From positions 6,869,513 to 6,933,512 of the forward strand of contig NC_057762.1 in NCBI RefSeq assembly GCF_010389155.1: 64,000 nt of DNA. The letters run 5' to 3'. The notes beneath the pieces are model-generated. The model searched no databases. It saw nothing but the letters and a program-made list of their open reading frames with translations, and had not been told where the DNA came from. The translations under genes were made by a program, and so were the position numbers. Each line of letters starts with the position of its first letter. The stretch's first letter is position 1. The stretch comes from Erigeron canadensis. Lineage: Eukaryota > Streptophyta > Magnoliopsida > Asterales > Asteraceae. Positions 1-10,919 of this stretch are shown piece by piece.

Positions 1-889
1 TACCGAGTTTTTTCCTAAATTAGTGTAGTGGAAAAAATTATTTACTAAATTAGTATAGTTTCAAAAATATTTACTATTATGGGTTAAAACATATTTTAAC
101 ATGATTTTTATTAAAAAGATTTACAATAAGTAGATAGAAATTCTTTTGTACTATTACATATAAGGATTAATCGATTATGACTTATTTTATTATACCATCA
201 TCTCAAGATTAAATATTACATGTTAATGCAAGCTTTTATAAACCTTGAACTGATAATCAGATTTTCAGAAGTGGAAGCAAATCTTTTTTAAGCATGCAAA
301 ATTCAACTTAACTGGAATGAAGATAATATAGGTGAAACTTAGATGGGTTAAAGTTGAATGACTGAATCTATTGATATCACAAAAGTTCGTCTTTTTATAA
401 AAATTATTACTTGTTATCTCTTGTAAATATTGACATCAAAATAACAAAAATTATTATAAAAGAAACCGATAATATCAAATAGCTTCATTGACTGATGATA
501 TAATTAACAGACCACAATTTTGTTAAATGTTAAAAGCGGATGATATAAATATAAAGCTTGAATTTACTTCCAACTTTTTGACCAAATGTTATAGATTTGT
601 TAAAAGCTTAAGGTTATGCCCCTATCGAAATAAATTTGTTTAGTTGAAGGTTTTGGTTAAGGATATAAAATTCAAATTTAACGGGATGAGGATAATTTAG
701 GTGAAATCAAATAGGTAGATATATATGATATAGGTATTATATTGTAATTTAGATGGAAGATAATTTGGGTGAAATAAGTCCAAAACTTTTTTTAAAACCA
801 TACTAATTTAATAAATATCTTTAAAACTATACTAATTTGGTAAATAGTTTTTCTCATTTTACCAATTTGAAAAAAAACTCCCCCAGTAC
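1..889. mobile_element. Inverted-repeat (foldback) element at left window edge
   Basis: The first ~100 bases and bases ~775-889 are imperfect inverted copies. Both arms contain the phrase CTAAATTAGT/AAATTAGTATAG and end in a TACC/GGTA-type terminus followed by a G- or T-rich stretch. Inside are two diverged direct copies of a segment (about 297-360 and 661-720) sharing the order 'aattcaa-ttaac-ggatgaagataat-taggtgaaa'. No coding sequence was recognised. The outer left end coincides with the window edge, so the target duplication cannot be checked. It is probably a non-autonomous DNA transposon, superfamily unknown. Confidence 0.55.
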
Positions 890-2660
890 CCCAACGTGAA
901 TGATCTAGTAAATTAGTAATCAACAAGTTTGTAAAACATTATATAATACTTTGTTGGTTGAGGGAAAATGATTGAGAGATGGGTAAGACCGTAAGACGAA
1001 AATGGGAATTGATGTCACATGCAAATGTCATATACATTACTATTTTAGGGTAAATTTTGCTTCTAGAAATTAATTAAGCAGCCAATGTGTTTATCTTTTT
1101 TTTTTTTTTGAACATTACCCAATGTGTTTATCTACAACCAAGTTTTCAAGGACCACTATCGATCATTTAATGCTTTTTTGATTTTTGTCCCCTTTCAAAT
1201 TTAATACTTTTCAAACAAAGTCTTTATGAAACATATATTATAATATTAGAAAATAAATTTAACTATGAGAGGAAGAAATGGATTAGAAAATAAATTTAAT
1301 TATGAGATAATATTTGCTTTATATAATGCAAAAATTGCAAATGCTTGTTTATTCGAGTGGCTTCTAAACATACAATCACTAAAGAAAATTTGTAGCAAGA
1401 AAGTTAAATCATGACGGAAACAAACAAAATATTTTTATTTTTTTTTTGGCGTTTACACTACACGCTAAAAGTGCTTTTGTAACTTTATTAATTTGTATAC
1501 TATATAGTATATATAAGTGCACTTTGTAGGTAAAAAGAAAAAAGTTACAAACGGAACGGTCTTTTGTTCTTATAGATTGTTACACAAAAGATAAGACTTC
1601 CCAGCTATTTATACAAGAAACAATCTTTTAAAATCTGGAGGCATGCGAGTTTAAATTCTGTCAAAAACATTTGGAGATGAGACCTTTATAATGTTATATT
1701 CATTCAACACACGAGAGAATAAACTTTTTAGGTCATTGTCAGAATTCGAATTTAGGAACCCCTTTCAAAGGATGTTGTTAGTTAGTTATTCATTTTAAAA
1801 AAACAATAATAAAAAAAAACATATGACAACGAAAAAAACATCAAGATGTTTAAATGATTGGATCCTAAACAAACACATGTGCGAGTTGTGGTTAGACACA
1901 TTATCTTAGTTAGCTTTCACAACTTACGTTTCGTATTAGAAAATTTTTTTTGGTGAAGTCAACGACACTAATGCTCGATGCCAATGAGAGATTATTTCTG
2001 TAGATATATCATAGTTAAAAGGTAAGACTTAAAATTTTAATTTGTTGCTTCTACTTCTACACCCTCAAATTTGTTGTCAAATGATGAGTGTTAACACTGA
2101 ATAGCGTGCTTTTTGTTTCTAGAAAGACTTAGGTCATGTTTGGGATTTAGTAGTATTTGGAATTTTGCTTTTCTAGTTTTCTTTCAATTATAATTGTGCT
2201 AGTAGTTAGGTTGGATGTTATTTTATTTAAAATAACATGCAGTGGGTTTCTATTACGTATAGTAAAATAAATTGTCTTATCTTATGAGGTAGAGGATTTA
2301 AAGAATTAAAGATGCAAATCAAAACAGAAAACACGTATTGATTTGGAATTTAAACTATAGAAGTTCATTTTCCCCAAAGTTCCCTAGTGATGAATGACGA
2401 CATAGATATACATATCTTCATATCTTTATACCAAAAAACCTTATTATGAATCGGATAATTATTAGAATGGCATCGTTTTAAAAATTAGATCGACACAAAA
2501 TGATAAACTTGACAATAAACCTTCACACCTTAAGATATACCATCTGACCCGAAACCTAACATCTCCCTGAACCTACTAGGGCACTAGGCTACTACGACCA
2601 TCTGACACTAGCTAGGACCAACGAAGACACATTAATATGGATATCCAACACTTGGTCTTA
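890..2660. other. AT-rich intergenic stretch, no gene seen
   Basis: I see no splice-consistent coding segment, RNA gene or clear transposon terminus here. There are poly-A/T runs (around 1096-1112, 1436-1446, 1798-1820). Confidence 0.5.
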
Positions 2661-2668
2661 GATCAAGT

Positions 2669-3088
2669 CAGTAGTGGCTCAAGGATAAAGCAAGTGAACA
2701 AGGGCTTTAGGCCTCAAGTATTCGAAGGCCTTATATTTTTCTAGTTATGCATATGATTATGCAGAAATGAGAATTAGAGAACTTAAGTTTTATCAACTAG
2801 GTGATAGTTGCTTTAGTAAATACAAGTTTTTCAAAGCTTAACTTATTCAAAGCTTAACTTATGCGAAAAGTTTTATTTGGTCAAACATCACATAAAAGAT
2901 TAGATGAAATAACATTTCTAATCTTTTAGGAGTTATTTATCATTTCCAATTACTGTTTTGTTAAATTTTTGCATTTAATCAGATTGTAAAAATTATACTC
3001 TATTTAGAATATCAATAGTTTTGTTACCCGAAAAGGCCCTGATAATAAGAATTTGCTTTAGGCCTCCGATTTGATTGAGCCGCCACTG
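2669..3088. mobile_element. hAT-type MITE with 8-bp target site duplication
   Basis: The element starts CAGTAGTGGCTCAA and ends with the inverse TTGAGCCGCCACTG, a hAT-like terminal inverted repeat. It is flanked by the identical 8-mer GATCAAGT at 2661-2668 and 3089-3096, which is the target-duplication length of the hAT superfamily. The 420-bp interior has no transposase, so it is non-autonomous. The boundaries are seen directly; family assignment rests on TIR and duplication length. Confidence 0.85.
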
Positions 3089-3359
3089 GATCAAGTTAGG
3101 TCTTCTTTGGGGAACTGGCGGAGGAGATATTGGCTTAGAGACCAGAGATTGAATCTTGATTTCCATGGTTTTAGACATTTACCTTTTTAGTATGTTAACA
3201 ATCTTGTTCTGCATGAGTGTGTGAGTTCCAACTCTTAGCATACTGCTCATTTTGGATGTCAGTGCTAGTGTTCGAATCATTCACATTTAACATTTACCGT
3301 TCCTAAAAAATACGAACATCCAACCGAAGAAATTTCATGCCTCGAAATCCCAAATACGA

Positions 3360-3722
3360 TAACACTGGATGTTTGGTATGATGGAATGGACAGGTGAGAA
3401 AGGGAATGAGAAGGACTTCTCTTGTTTGTTTGCAACGAAGAAATGGAATGAGAAAGGAGAATCAATTTCATTCTCTCCATTCTCTACAAATTGTAGAGAA
3501 TTGGTGAGAATGGAAAAAAAAATTTCTTTTTTTTAAGATGTTATATGTAATAAATGTATTATTATTTAAAATTTTAATTTTTTTTATATATTCATTATCT
3601 GTGGGTACCAAACAACGGAATCCATTCTCTTTCCAAATACTCATTCTTTTTCTCGCTATTTCCATTCTCTATTACATTTTCATTCTTTATGATTCCGTCC
3701 TACCAAACACCTCTAACGGGTA
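3360..3722. mobile_element. MITE with GTTTGGTA-type inverted termini
   Basis: The left end (about 3369) reads ATGTTTGGTATGATGGAATG and the right end (about 3692-3714) carries the inverse, reading out as GTGTTTGGTAGGACGGAAT. Between them lie further complementary segments rich in 'gaatggaatgag' and 'cattctc', so the whole unit could fold into a long hairpin. A clean target duplication was not found; hAT or PIF/Harbinger origin are both possible. No coding capacity. Confidence 0.6.
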
Positions 3723-3954
3723 ATCACCCGTTGGAAAAGCATATAACGAGTAGATACTGGCCATGTCCTTGAGCATAAGACAAAATCTACCAAAATTAAA
3801 ATACTATGTATAACTTTTTTTTAATTGATTATATTATAATCAATTAAAATTGTTACTTTACCAATGTACCACCAACTAGTTGGTTTGAAAAAGTTTATTT
3901 AATGACTTATTTCACAATAAATTAGGTCTTGTTTGTTTATGATTTATTGAACTT

Positions 3955-4195
3955 AGAACCCCAGTAGCCAGGGATGTTTCACTAAATTTGTTATGCGAGA
4001 CCCCGAGGAGTTTACTCCAAGGTCTCGATTCGAGCCTTGGTAGGTTCTCCTCGACGATATTTTTCAATAAATGAGGTGGTATGGTAAGAAAGGCTATTTA
4101 AGATCAGCTTAGTGTGGGACCCATTCGTTGTGCGATTAGCACACATTATACGCGTCTGAGGTAAAATTCACTTGTTAAAAAAAAAAAAAAAAACT
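3955..4195 (+). mobile_element. SINE (tRNA-derived) with poly-A tail
   Basis: A B-box-like sequence (TCGATTCGAGCC) lies at about 4025-4036 downstream of a weak A-box-like stretch, and the unit ends in a run of 17 A at about 4178-4194. An approximate short duplication (AACTTAG near 3950, AACTTAA after the tail) flanks it. These are the hallmarks of a Pol III-transcribed SINE. Left boundary uncertain by about 20 bases. Confidence 0.6.
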
Positions 4196-4600
4196 TAATA
4201 GAATAATAAAATCTATTTGTTGTTGACTTAATAAATAAAAAAATAATTATATTGATTTAATACGTAAATTATTATTTAAGTATTCAATTAGTTAATGAAT
4301 AAAGAAATAAATATTTTAGAGAACTCTAGTCATTTAGAGCTCAAATGTAAAGGCAAAAGCCTTGCACTTGGGTACAAATTTAATATAAAAACCTTTTATA
4401 AAGGTTAATGAATTGGAAATTTTTTAATTTTTTTTATATAAATGAATAAAGTTAATGGAAAGATGATTTTGACATTTAAAAGTTTTTAACATTATCTCTA
4501 ATGCTAACTTGTCCATTTAAAGTGCCTTTAATTGTCATAATATTTCTTAACAAAAACCTTTAATAATCATACTTCATTTCCATTACATACAAAATTTAAA

Positions 4601-6228
4601 GAGTTAATTACAGAAATTGTCCTTGTCGTGGACCGTCACTTGCAACTTTTGTTCATAACTTTCGAAAATTACAGTTTTAGTTTAAAAAACTTTGTCCCGT
4701 CAACACTTTTGGTCCTGGGTAATAACGTCCGTTTAATAAGTGGTCACGTGCCAAACACGTGATGGGTATACTGGTCTTTTCCTAACACAGGACTGATATG
4801 TCCATTTATATGCATATTCCCATATCGCTTCTAAGTTGTTTTAAGCTTAATTATGTGTAAATTATTTGTATATTCGATGTTTTGATGGTATTGTTAGTGA
4901 TTTCAGGCTTAGAACAGGTACATTGGCTAGAAATAGCATTTGGAAGGATAAAAGATGCATTAGGATGATTCTTGGACGAATACGAGTGAGGACGAGTTGA
5001 AAAATACAAGTTTCGTAAAATCTGGGAGCTTATGCGGCGCACACAAGAGGTATGCGGCGCACAGAAAGTTTGGATTTTGGACAAGGAATTTGGTGATTGT
5101 TCCTATGCGGCGCACAAAAGGGCTATGCGGCGCATAACGGGCTAAGGAAAGTCTGAAACTTGGAAACTCTTGGTTTTGTGCGTCACATAGATGGTGTGTG
5201 CGGCGCATAAAGTAGGTCGGCTGAAGGGTTTTTGATTTTTCACTATAAATACAAGACCATAACCCTCCCATTCGATACACAATCACTTCTAATCGATTTT
5301 AGGGTTCTTTGGGGCTATTCTCAGCAGCTTTTTCGTCCATAAAGGTCTAAGGGTTGTTCGTGAGCTTCAAGGCATTCGGTTGTCGATTTTCTTAGCGTTT
5401 ACTTGTTTTCTACACATTGGTACAATATGTTCTTCTATATTTTTACTCTTTGTGCTTTGTTTATGATTATGAGTAGCTAGATAATTCGTCATCCACTGAG
5501 ATGAAGTGATACATTGAATAATGGTTGCATAATCTTTTGAATTCAAGTTGATTTAATTTAACGTTGTGTCGTAATCTTAGCTTATTAATTCTTTGTTATT
5601 TAATTCTTAATTGCGGATAGTTTTTGCATAATCTCAGTGGTAACCAGGTTGTGTAGAAGTTATTTTGATTGCTTGGTTAGAAGCAATTGTTTCTATGACG
5701 GGTACGGTAGAAAGTAATTGATAGTTAATAAGGGTTAACGGGTTAATGGTTGGGTACAATCAATAGACACAATTGTTATCTAAATAACCAAAACAATTAA
5801 TTGGCTTGAAAGTTATGAAAGGCGTCTTGAATTTGGCTTTATTCTGGTGATTTTATTATGTATAAATGTATGTATAAATATAGATATAAATATAGATTTA
5901 GGATCAGATGATGAGTGTATGGATATAGATTTTGGTTGGATTTTGATGTATATCAGATTTGTTTTTCGGAATGATCAAGATAGACTACCAATAGATGATG
6001 ATGATGATATGCATTATTGTTAATTACACTTTTGGTCTTGTGTTAAGAAAATGACGAAAATACCCATCACGTAGCTGACACGTGATGGGTTTTTAAACGG
6101 ACGTTATTGCCCAGGACCAAAAGTGTTGACGGGGCAAAGTTTTTTGGACTAAAACTATAATTTTTGAAAGTTAGAGACGAAAGTTGCAAGTGGCGGTTCA
6201 TGACAGGGACGATTTCTGTAATTAACTC
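4601..6228. mobile_element. Mutator-like element (non-autonomous, long TIRs, 9-bp TSD)
   Basis: Terminal inverted repeats of about 190 bp start GAGTTAATTACAGAAATTGT at 4601 and end with the inverse at 6228. The flanking 9-mer AAATTTAAA is duplicated perfectly (4592-4600 and 6229-6237), diagnostic of the Mutator superfamily. Each TIR carries a double CACGTG-like motif near its inner end. The interior encodes no transposase. It holds five copies of a palindromic TGCGGCGCA motif (5033-5207), then a promoter-like ACTATAAATACAAG at about 5242-5256 and a pyrimidine-rich leader-like stretch, so it may have captured an LTR or promoter fragment. Total length 1628 bp. Confidence 0.85.
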
Positions 6229-6283
6229 AAATTTAAATAAAACATCTTTTATTTACTTTGAACACACTCCATCACATAAACCA

Positions 6284-6964
6284 GTGTGTTTTGTAGGATG
6301 CGAAATTTTTCGAAGGAGTTGGTGCAACTACGAACTTTGATTTAGAATTTTGCAAAGCTATGAAAAACAGTGTTGAAGACACCAATTTTGCTTTTTCTTG
6401 ACAAAGCTGGTGTCTCCAACACTGGTCTTTACTTATGTGTTTATCTAAGCCGGTGTTCAAGACACCGGTCTTCTTCTCCATTTCTCTCCATGCCAAAGTC
6501 GTTGTCATAGTCACCGTTTTTCTTCCTTTGCAACCAAGACCGGTGTCTTAGTGACCAGTCTTGCAGTACGTGTCAAGCTCAGAAAAACATTTGTCGAAAC
6601 ATTCAAATTAATTAATCGTGTGTATCTTGAATAAGAAAGAGGACCGATGTTTGTAACACCGGCTTTCTTTGTGTCTTTCTGTCCACCTGTCCAAACATTC
6701 AATTAAATAATGGTTTGCACCTTGAATAAAAAAGAGGACCGGTGTTTGTAACACCGGCTTTCTGTCGTTCTGTCCATCTATCCAAAGCTGATTACATGTA
6801 CGTGAACACATCAACTAAAACCGGTGTTAGAAACACCGGCTTTGTCGAAAAAAATACAAAACCGGTGTCTTTAAGACCGTTTTTCATAGTCTTGCAAAAA
6901 TCTAAAACGAAATTCGTATTTGCACCAAACACTTCGAAAAAATTCGCATCCGTACAAAAAATTC
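6284..6964. mobile_element. Mutator-like element with array of short hairpins, 9-bp TSD
   Basis: Imperfect inverted termini of about 90-120 bp (TTTTGTAGGATGCGAAATTT near 6289; the inverse near 6960) are flanked by the 9-mer CATAAACCA at 6275-6283 and 6965-6973. The interior is almost filled by repeated 19-bp hairpins of the form CCGGTGT-N5-ACACCGG (6450-6468, 6643-6661 with one mismatch, 6739-6757, 6821-6839), with three more degenerate copies. Two ~90-bp segments (6618-6690 and 6719-6785) are also direct repeats. No transposase. It lies 55 bp from the previous Mutator-like element. Confidence 0.75.
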
Positions 6965-7020
6965 CATAAACCAAGCCAGACATCCAAACACATTTTTTTT
7001 TAATAAGGTTCTCATTTGAA

Positions 7021-7206
7021 TTTGTTAAATATTTCAAACAATATTAAACTTGTGAAGATTTATTCTAAACATATGGGCCGGGGTACAGTTTATATCAAAC
7101 TTTGCAAAGATCATTTGTTAAATATTTCAAACAATATTAAACTTGTGAAGATTTATTCTAAACATATGGGCCGGGGTACAGTTTATATCAAACTTTGCAA
7201 AGATCA
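7021..7206. repeat. Perfect 93-bp tandem duplication
   Basis: Bases 7021-7113 and 7114-7206 are identical over all 93 positions, starting TTTGTTAAATATTTC and containing CATATGGGCCGGGGTA. Perfect identity suggests a recent duplication. Because 93 is a multiple of three the reading frame repeats and gives a spurious open frame; nothing suggests it is coding. Confidence 0.95.
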
Positions 7207-7209
7207 TTT

Positions 7210-7929
7210 GTGCCACTTTAAAGGTTAAAAGATTGAAACAAACACGTAGTATAGCTAAAATTTATAGCCAGCTTGATTCATACAATATCTTGACAAACTT
7301 TAACTTTTTCCTCGGTGAATTTATATATTGTCTCGAGTAAGTTAAAAGTTTTAACGCATCTTCTTTGTGTTAGAAGCAATGAATGGCCAAACAAAAGTCA
7401 TTGTCGATGTATGAATTTTGGTTTGTGTCACTATCATTTATTACAAAATTTCAAGGCCAAAATCATCAATTGTACCGCCCCGATCCCAAATCAACTTTTT
7501 GGATTAATGACACAAATCAATTATTGAATTGGTGGCAACCGCTGGCATATATCTATGTATCTCTATATGCGATTTGTTCAACAAAAGTTCAATTCACTTC
7601 TAGTTTCAAAAAGGAAGAACTTGTCATAATGTTTTTTGTATTCACTTTTAGTTTCACACTGTCTATGTGTTGGGAAAAAAATAGAATTTATTTTCAGAGA
7701 GAAAAATATGTACAAAAGTAACTTTGTAAGTGTGTTCACATGTAATGTAAATGTAATATTTTTAGACATAATCAACTCCTATTGACTCATCATTTGATAG
7801 AAAATATCACACATAAAGTCGTATGGTAATTGATAGTATTGGGATAGGATCAATTTCCTAAAATAATAAACAGTCACATTCAAGATTGAGTCTTCAAAGT
7901 TCATAGAAGGTTGTTCTTAATTATGAATA
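7210..7929. other. Intergenic, no gene seen
   Basis: Open frames of up to 112 codons occur at 7383-7721, but they have low-complexity composition, no recognisable domain and no supporting splice or promoter context. I treat the stretch as non-coding. Confidence 0.45.
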
Positions 7930-8349
7930 CGAGACAAAGCATTCGCGCGTTGCGGCTGTAAGATGATGGGGTTAATAGGTCATAGGAGGTGATATGTCAT
8001 AAAGTGTAATAGCCAAATGCCTTAGCCGTACGGGCTCCACTCTCGGAATTAAAAATTCGTCGAAAGTATATCGAACGACATCTCTAATGAAAGAGTATGA
8101 AATTTTAAGAACACCCATATATTTTTTTTTTATATAATTTATTGATGTATGGTTTTAAGATAAAAGATTTTGAATGAATTAGAGAAATAAAATGATTTAT
8201 GGAGGAGAGAAAAGAAATGAGTGGTTGAGATTTGAGGAGAGGGAAAAATGAGTGGTTGAGATGTTTATAGATGTATTGTACATTATGTATTATTAGGTGT
8301 ACATTGTTAAAAATTTGGAGGGAACAAATGCCTTATAATGTAGTATAGA
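7930..8349 (-). mobile_element. Non-autonomous Helitron-like element (copy 1 of 3)
   Basis: Read on the minus strand it begins A|TCTATACTACATTATAAGG at 8349 and ends with a GC-rich block containing GCCGCAACGCGCG followed by CTCG|T at 7930. The TC start, AT insertion context and GC-rich subterminal hairpin are Helitron features, though the final tetranucleotide is CTCG rather than canonical CTRR. Copies at 23363-23782 and 49602-50060 share the same ends and an internal block (for example AGCCGTACGGGCTCC). No Rep/helicase is encoded. Confidence 0.7.
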
Positions 8350-9864
8350 TGAGTATATATTTAGGATATGATGTCGATGTTTCTTTTATTTCCCATATTG
8401 ATAACTTGTATTATATCTTTTAAGAATTTTCTTTTTCCCGAACACTCGATCCTCAGAGCCTACTAGACCTTGAGCAACTCAGGCTGCATGTGATCGCAAA
8501 AAATTCACAAAGTTTGTCACTTGTGACTCCTCATAATCTCTAAGCAATTTTCAGTTGATCTGTGTCTCATTGACTTCAAAAGATTTGAATGAGTCGATAC
8601 GCATTCATATATTCTTAGTTAAACTAGAGTTTAAGCTCTAAATTGCCAACGTACTTTTAAAAATGCACAAAGTTGCATCACATGCATTCATATTTATCGA
8701 GATACTTATTAATAAATTAAATTTTATTCAAATAAACACATCATATTTATTAAATGGTCAATATAACCATAAAACTTTTAAATATTTCTTAAATTGACAT
8801 GAACTTTTTAAAACTGTTTAGATATGGTCATCAACTTTGGAATATTGTTCAACATTCTAATGACGTGACGATATCCAAAATAACTAGAAAATTGATTACT
8901 ACTTTTTAGCAATATTTGAATTAAAGTCTAATGGCAATTTGTAAAAAAAAAAACAGAGACAATGTGCCTACGTACGTGATAGTATGATAAGTTTCCTATA
9001 TTAATAAAAAGGTAAGTGGTGCAATATGTACATTCTTGATAGTATGTTGGCATTTTAGGATTTAAACACATAAAATAAAGAGGTAACACGATTGATAAAG
9101 ACCCTGCCGTACACAAGACCTCGACACGACTCGCAATACAATTATACAATGCTTGCTATATTTGAGATTTTACAACTATAATTTTTGTAACTATGTACGT
9201 ATTATAACTTAAAAGTTTCAAATCAACCAAAAACTTTCATCAAATATTATATAATACAAACAAAAATATTTAAGATTACAAAATAAAGATTTAAAAAATT
9301 CAAAACTAGAGCCTCTCAATAAGACGAATAAATTCTTAATTGGTGGGGGATATAATATCAAGGAAAATGCCCTTAGGCTACACTTACGTGCATAAAAAAA
9401 TTATACTTTTCATATCAAAAGCTCATCCTTGAATTTTATGGTAAATTTACAACTATATAATGCATTTAGCCCTGAGGGTTAGCAAAACCCTAATATTAAT
9501 TAATAAAAAGAATTTCAATATTATCTAACTTGTAATCAATTGACTCCGCCATTACATTCACTATTCTTATATTATATTGCTGGGTGCTCTCAATAAACAT
9601 TGCAGATGTACTTTTTTTCATATGCCAAAAAAAGATACCCTTTTTATTCACAAGATGTGTAGGTGTAATGGCGGGATCATTTATCAGACTATAAGGAAGC
9701 ATAACTAGCATGTGTTGATGAATAATGACACCTAGATTTGTACAAGAGTGACTCTCTTTAAGGCACCTAGGTGTTTAATTTCCTATCTTTTGAGATTAAT
9801 AATGAGTCCTCTCTATGCAAAGAAAACTAAAACCAAAAGGAAACACCTTATGTATAGATTTTGT
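8350..9864. other. AT-rich intergenic stretch, no gene seen
   Basis: No coding segment, RNA gene or transposon terminus was recognised. Short open frames on the minus strand at 8928-9149 and 9496-9711 have no recognisable domain. Confidence 0.45.
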
Positions 9865-10611
9865 TAGGGGTGTTCGTGGTCCGATTTGGTCTGGTTTTGA
9901 CTAAATTTCAAACCAAACCGACATATCCGGTTTCAACATATATAAAACCAAATTAGACCACGTATGTTGTCTAACCGGACCAAACCAAACCATGTAAGCC
10001 GATCCGGTTTGATCGGTTTTACGGTTGCGAGTTATTTTTTCTTTCTTTTTATCTCCATATAATTATATGTATAACTTTTTTCTTTTATCACATAACTATC
10101 ATCTTAATACTAATAAAACCATTTAAAAAGTTGCAAATAGACTTTTATACTTACAACATCATTTTACATCTTTTAATGGAAAAATTATGGAGCAATGAAG
10201 ATAAAAAAAAATAAAACGATATAGTAAAATTAGACGAGGATGAAAGTAAAAATAAGTATAATGTATAAATAAATAGATCTTATTAACATATCTTGTTTAT
10301 CTTAATATCTAGTAGATATTTACAAAATATGTGAACAAAAATATCTCATAATCTATTGCACATGTTATTAAAATATGTAAATGTTAAATATCTCCGGAAA
10401 CTTAGAGATATATGTGAAATCTTATATATATACATACTTTTTGGTCCGGTCCGGTTTTGACGGTTTGCTTTTTTTTCAAACTGTGACCGGACCAAGGATC
10501 CCGGTTTTTTAAAACTTAAACCGCCGAACCAAATTTTAGCAACTCGATCCGACTAAACCAATTCAAGTGCTCCGGTTTGGTCCGCTTTTAACGGTTTGAT
10601 GAACACCCCTA
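9865..10611. mobile_element. hAT-type MITE with 8-bp TSD and subterminal CCGGTTT repeats
   Basis: Termini are TAGGGGTGTTC at 9865 and the inverse GAACACCCCTA at 10611. The 8-mer GATTTTGT is duplicated at 9857-9864 and 10612-10619. Both subterminal regions are crowded with CCGGTTT/AAACCGG-type motifs (for example 9926, 9974, 10003, 10444-10455, 10571), typical of hAT transposase-binding subterminal repeats. No transposase remains in the 747 bp. It ends about 300 bp downstream of the helicase stop codon. Confidence 0.9.
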
Positions 10612-10919
10612 GATTTTGTAAAATCTGATGTATAATCCACGGAAAAAGGCAGATTGTGAGACCCTGGAATCTAATGGCCATAATGGTAATTCCCCATAAA
10701 AGATTGTAAATATATTTTTATTCAATTCAGAAACAAAGAAAATGATGGAAAAGAGGCTGCCCTTTTCATCGAATCATCCCCAGTAGGATTTGAAAACACA
10801 CATGACACATGTATTAGTTTCAGAATGCATGTAAACAATTGGATACACCTAATGAAGCTGGAGCCGCAAAACACAATGTATGAATGCAGTTTCTTAGCTA
10901 GTTTTGTAGCATGATTCAG
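10612..10919. other. 3' flank / probable 3'UTR of the MER3-type helicase
   Basis: After the stop codon at 10920-10922 the minus strand continues with AT-rich sequence up to the hAT MITE. The transcript end presumably lies here; no single poly-A signal could be assigned with confidence. Confidence 0.4.

Noticed and set aside
3714..3733. AACGGGT/ACCCGTT hairpin as a terminator
   Set aside because: Bacterial-style terminators are irrelevant here; it overlaps the end of a MITE.
7016..7228. 70-codon repeat-containing open frame
   Set aside because: Created by a 93-bp tandem duplication whose length is a multiple of three; no domain or expression context.
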